Assembly (NCBI GenBank): GCA_963765285.1
Contig: CAVXVR010000008.1
Location: 124,001 to 188,000 of the forward strand
Direction: 5' to 3'
DNA: 64,000 nt
Source of the DNA: CAVWZH01 sp963765285
GTDB lineage: Bacteria; Acidobacteriota; Terriglobia; Terriglobales; Acidobacteriaceae
Notes under the pieces: generated by a model
What the model was told of the DNA's origin: nothing
What the model saw: the letters and a program-made list of their open reading frames with translations, nothing else
Databases searched by the model: none
Program-made: the position numbers and the translations under genes
In this document: positions 60,767 to 64,000 of the stretch, one piece after another
Numbering within the stretch: position 1 is the stretch's first letter
How the letters are laid out: each line of letters starts with the position of its first letter

Positions 60767-62338
60767 ATGATTGAAAACCGTGAACTGAGCATGGACGATT
60801 ACCTGGCGATGTTGCGCCGGCGGCTCAAAGTCATCCTCTTGCCCGCCCTGCTCGCACCCGTGGCGGGATATCTGGTCTCTTACGCCTTCCCGCCCAGATA
60901 CACATCGCAGTCCACCATATTGGTCGAGGCACAGAAGGTTCCGGAAGGCTATGTCAAGCCTGCAATCACCGATGACGTGAATCTTCGGATCGCCACCATC
61001 CAGCAGAAGGTCGTTAGCCGGAGCCGCCTGAAGGCCATGGTGGAGCGTTTGAATCTGGCGAAGCATGGCAACGTTGACGACGTGATCGCGCAGATCTCAC
61101 AAAATCTGTCCGTCGAGCCGCTCTCTTCCGATATGACCGCAGCCGCGACCGCCAGCGAGAAGAAAGCGAAGAAACAACCCGGCCAGACTACAAACACAAA
61201 TCCCGTGCCGGGGTTCACCGTGAGCTATACCGCTGACAATGCCAAAGACGCGCAGGAAATCTGTAGCCAGCTGACCACCATGATGCTGGAAGAGAACTTC
61301 AACATGCGGCAGGAAGTCGCGCGGGACACGACCGCCTTCTTGAAGGGGCAACTCGACCAGGCGAAGCAAGACTTGGACAATCAAGATGCCAAGCTGGCGG
61401 ACTTCAAGAAACAGTATCTCGGCCAGTTGCCGGGCGATGAAGACAGCAACCTGAGAATTTTAACCAGCCTGAACGCCCAGCTGGAAGCGAACACCCAGAC
61501 CTTGAACCGTGCTCAGCAGGACCGTGCTTACGCCGAGTCAGTCTTGGCGCAACAATTGGCGACCTGGAAAGCCAGCCAGAGTTCAACCGATCCGCAGACT
61601 CTGCAAAAGCAACTGGCCTCGCTCGAAAGCCAGCTGATCACTCTGCAGGCGCGGTATACCGATGACCATCCTGACGTGGTCAAGACCAAGAACGATATTG
61701 CGGAAGTGAAGCGCAGGCTCAATGAACTGAACTCCGCCCCGGCCCAGAGCGCCGACGCCAACGCCAAGGGCAACGTGACTGAGCCACCGGAAATCCGCCA
61801 GCTAAGGCTGCAGATCCACCAATACGAGGAAGTTATCGCACAAGCGGAACGTGATCAAAAGCGGGCCCAGGCGCAGATCAGCGTATTTCAAGGGCGCATA
61901 GCGACCAGCCCGAACGTGGAGGAACAATACAAGCAGCTGACTCGCGACTACGACACGGCAGAGAAAATCTACAACACCTTGTTGAACCAAAAGAGTCAAT
62001 CGGAGGTCCAGACCGAAATGGAGCAGCAGCAGAAAGGCGAGCAGATGCGACTCGTGATTCCTGCCGGTTTGCCCCAGGATCCTACCTTTCCCAATCGCTG
62101 GCTGCTGGCGGGTGGAGGTCTGGGAGCCGGGCTCGCAGTTGGGCTTGGGCTCGCTTTGTGGCTGGAGCTGCGCGACAAGTCGATCCGTACCGAGCAGGAC
62201 GTGCTGGCGGTCCTCGAACTACCCATGCTGGCCTCCGTACCCTGGGTGGGAATCGATGCGGTGGAGAAAAATGGCGGAGGCCATTGGTACGGCCGCAAGG
62301 TGAGCGGCGAAGAGAAGAAGGAAACGGCAGAGGTCTAG
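60767..62338 (+). CDS. Polysaccharide chain-length determinant (Wzz/GNVR type, XrtA system)
   Basis: The 523-residue inner-membrane protein has an N-terminal Wzz domain with TM1 (VILLPALLAPVAGYLVSYAF) and a long periplasmic coiled coil (~200-400, rich in Gln/Leu/Lys: QLDQAKQDLDNQDAKLADF). A GNVR-like segment (EQYKQLTRDYDTAEKIYNTL) and TM2 (LLAGGGLGAGLAVGLGLALW) follow. It lacks a C-terminal kinase; the separate tyrosine kinase is encoded at 63299. It sets EPS chain length. Confidence 0.9.
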   Translation: MIENRELSMDDYLAMLRRRLKVILLPALLAPVAGYLVSYAFPPRYTSQSTILVEAQKVPEGYVKPAITDDVNLRIATIQQKVVSRSRLKAMVERLNLAKHGNVDDVIAQISQNLSVEPLSSDMTAAATASEKKAKKQPGQTTNTNPVPGFTVSYTADNAKDAQEICSQLTTMMLEENFNMRQEVARDTTAFLKGQLDQAKQDLDNQDAKLADFKKQYLGQLPGDEDSNLRILTSLNAQLEANTQTLNRAQQDRAYAESVLAQQLATWKASQSSTDPQTLQKQLASLESQLITLQARYTDDHPDVVKTKNDIAEVKRRLNELNSAPAQSADANAKGNVTEPPEIRQLRLQIHQYEEVIAQAERDQKRAQAQISVFQGRIATSPNVEEQYKQLTRDYDTAEKIYNTLLNQKSQSEVQTEMEQQQKGEQMRLVIPAGLPQDPTFPNRWLLAGGGLGAGLAVGLGLALWLELRDKSIRTEQDVLAVLELPMLASVPWVGIDAVEKNGGGHWYGRKVSGEEKKETAEV

Positions 62339-62345
62339 GCGCAGC

Positions 62346-63302
62346 ATGTACAAAGAGTTTTTCGGACTACGGGCCAATCCGTTTAACGTCAACCCGGATC
62401 CGCGTTACCTGTTTCTGACGCGGCATACCGAGGAGGCGTTGGCGTGTCTGACCTACGGCATCCAGAGCCGCAAGGGGTTTGTGCTGTTGACCGGCGAGGT
62501 GGGAACCGGCAAGACCACGCTGATCAACAAGCTGCTGGAGTGGCTGCGTCTGCAGCAGGTGGCGACTGCGTTCATCTTCAATTCGCGGTTGAACGCTCCG
62601 CAGTTCCTGGATTACATGATGACCGATTTCGGCATTCCGTGCGATTCCAAGGCCAAAAGCCAGATCCTGCTGCGACTTTACAACTGGCTCCTCGACCGCT
62701 ATCGCGCGGGGGAAACGGCTGTGCTCATCGTGGATGAGGCGCAAAATCTCTCGGACGAGGTTCTGGAAGAAATTCGGATGTTGACCAATCTCGAAACTTT
62801 CACCGAGAAGCTGCTGCAAATTGTACTGGTGGGCCAGCCCGAGCTGGAGCAAAGGCTTAAACAGCCCCAGCTAAGGCAACTAAGGCAAAGGCTCACCCTG
62901 CGCGCTCGCACCCACTCGCTTACGTTGGAAGAAACCCAGGCATACGTCGGGCAAAGATTGCGGATCGCAGGGGCGAACGGACAAAACATCTTTGATCCCG
63001 AGTCGCTGCTCGCTATTCACCGCTACGCTAACGGCATTCCACGCGTGGTGAATCTGCTGTGCGAGCACTGTCTGGTCAGCGCCTTTGTCGACCAGCAGAA
63101 GCTGGTAACGGCGAGTGTGGTGGAGGGCGTCGCCCGCGATTTTGATTTGGAAGACAATACAACTTCCCAGCTGGCCGCAGTGCCGCCCCCGAACGCTGCT
63201 GCCGAACGATTTGATCTTCTGGAAGCACTGAAGACCCTGGCCAATCTGGCCGAGCGGCTGCGACAGCCGCAGCAGGACGCCCCCAAAGAAAGGAAACCAT
63301 GA
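62346..63302 (+). CDS. XrtA-associated AAA ATPase (ExeA-like)
   Basis: The 318-residue ATPase begins MYKEFFGLRANPFNVNPDPR, typical of ExeA/GspA-type ATPases. It has Walker A LLTGEVGTGKTTLINKLL, Walker B AVLIVDEAQNLSDEVLEEIR, and sensor/arginine regions VGQPELEQRLKQPQLRQLRQ and RYANGIPRVVNLLCEHCLVS. It probably powers or gates assembly of the export machine. It overlaps the kinase gene by four bases. Confidence 0.92.
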   Translation: MYKEFFGLRANPFNVNPDPRYLFLTRHTEEALACLTYGIQSRKGFVLLTGEVGTGKTTLINKLLEWLRLQQVATAFIFNSRLNAPQFLDYMMTDFGIPCDSKAKSQILLRLYNWLLDRYRAGETAVLIVDEAQNLSDEVLEEIRMLTNLETFTEKLLQIVLVGQPELEQRLKQPQLRQLRQRLTLRARTHSLTLEETQAYVGQRLRIAGANGQNIFDPESLLAIHRYANGIPRVVNLLCEHCLVSAFVDQQKLVTASVVEGVARDFDLEDNTTSQLAAVPPPNAAAERFDLLEALKTLANLAERLRQPQQDAPKERKP

Positions 63303-64000
63303 GTCGTATCCACGAAGCCTTGAAGAAAGCGGAAGAACAGAGAGCTGCCTCACAGGGGGCGGGCGCGGAATCGCTGGCGACGGAGGAGATGGCCGCCACC
63401 ATTCCCCCGGATTTATCTCCCGCCGCGGTCAGCCCTCCGGCCGGAGCGAAAATGGCCCGGCCACCGCTGGACACACCGTCCGGCTTCGACGCCATGTCGG
63501 AGCGCTGTGCGACCCATACCTGGAATCCGGATCTGAAGACCATGCTGTTCTTCGGCCCCGAAGAGGAGGGCTATGGTAAGGAACAGTTCCGCACGCTTCG
63601 TTCGCGGCTCAACCAAATGCGCGAGCGGCAGCCGTTAAAGAGGCTGCTCGTGACCAGCGCTCTTCCCAAGGAAGGCAAATCGTTTGTGGCCGCCAATCTG
63701 GCGCAGGTGGTGGCCCGGCAGCCCGGGCACCGTGCCCTGCTGATCGACGCAGACTTGCGCAGCGCTCGCCTGCACAGTGCGCTGGGCGCCCCCTCCTCGC
63801 CAGGCCTCTCCGATTACCTGCTGGGCGAAGCGGACGAGTTTAGTGTCATGCAGCGCGGGCAAATGGAAAACCTGTTTTTCATCCCCTGCGGCCAACAGAC
63901 GTCTAATCCCGCAGAGCTGGTAGCCAATGGGCGACTGCAGTCTCTACTCAAAAAGGTGGAGACGATTTTTGACTGGATCATCATCGATTCGCCACCCGCG
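63299..64000 (+). CDS. Tyrosine-protein kinase (CpsD/CapB, XrtA-associated), cut by window edge
   Basis: From ATG 63299, which overlaps the ATPase gene stop, 234 codons run to the window end with no stop. The start MSRIHEALKKAEEQRAA is that of XrtA-associated tyrosine autokinases. A low-complexity linker (~20-65) follows, then the BY-kinase P-loop TSALPKEGKSFVAANLAQVV, Walker A' ALLIDADLRSARLH and the second Walker B DWIIIDSPPA at the edge. It would phosphorylate itself on C-terminal tyrosines (outside the window) and work with the Wzz-like protein. Confidence 0.93.
   Translation, partial: MSRIHEALKKAEEQRAASQGAGAESLATEEMAATIPPDLSPAAVSPPAGAKMARPPLDTPSGFDAMSERCATHTWNPDLKTMLFFGPEEEGYGKEQFRTLRSRLNQMRERQPLKRLLVTSALPKEGKSFVAANLAQVVARQPGHRALLIDADLRSARLHSALGAPSSPGLSDYLLGEADEFSVMQRGQMENLFFIPCGQQTSNPAELVANGRLQSLLKKVETIFDWIIIDSPPA

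Overview
The window looks like a chromosomal segment of an Acidobacteriota bacterium, probably Terriglobia. This is an inference from gene content: a CadC-like winged-helix regulator of the type abundant in that group, a group 1h (high-affinity) [NiFe]-hydrogenase with its own accessory set, an exosortase/PEP-CTERM-type exopolysaccharide locus, a TonB-dependent receptor with an N-terminal carboxypeptidase-like domain, and fairly high GC. I see no insertion sequence, prophage, CRISPR array or rRNA. One tRNA gene, tRNA-Phe(GAA), lies at 10016-10091.

Layout. 1-2.6 kb: a truncated winged-helix regulator, an exported lipoprotein and a beta-helix protein. 2.7-7.1 kb: histidine degradation (hutU, hutI), interrupted by a small exported protein and an AbrB/PIN toxin-antitoxin pair on the opposite strand. 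7.1-9.7 kb: an M1 aminopeptidase broken by two single-base frameshifts. 10.2-29.8 kb: a one-directional hydrogenase island. It holds a small membrane protein, a first hydrogenase small subunit, a PAS histidine kinase with NarL-type regulator, a second small subunit, the large subunit, a NifU-like protein, DUF5947-like and DUF6084-like proteins, another conserved protein, the maturation protease, a second small membrane protein, YceI, hypC-D-E, a tandem SIS protein, a glutaredoxin-like protein, hypF-A-B and a nickel transporter. Together these genes would make, mature, supply with nickel and regulate a hydrogenase suited to scavenging low H2.

29.8-36.2 kb: the histidine operon hisI-G-D-C-B-H-F-A, tightly overlapped and preceded by a strong promoter, a His-rich leader peptide and a transcription attenuator. 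36.2-45 kb, minus strand: gltB-gltD-ppc (nitrogen assimilation and anaplerosis), with ppc frameshifted. 45.2-49.4 kb, minus strand: a TSUP exporter, its DUF1634 partner, a Cys/His-rich exported protein and a TonB-dependent receptor. 49.6-53.1 kb: a small membrane protein and two alkaline-phosphatase-superfamily proteins.

53.2-64 kb: a divergent exosortase/EPS locus. The minus side carries exosortase, an EpsI-like protein and a TPR lipoprotein. The plus side carries an AAA+ regulator lacking the GAFTGA region, a Wza-like export protein, an outer-membrane barrel, a Wzz-like chain-length protein, an ExeA-like ATPase and a tyrosine kinase cut off by the window edge.

Most striking points: an intact extra hydrogenase small subunit placed next to a two-component system; a textbook his attenuator whose leader may be translated from a leaderless GTG; an AAA+ regulator missing the sigma-54 contact loop; and at least six single-base frameshifts in four conserved genes, which may be real decay or sequence error.
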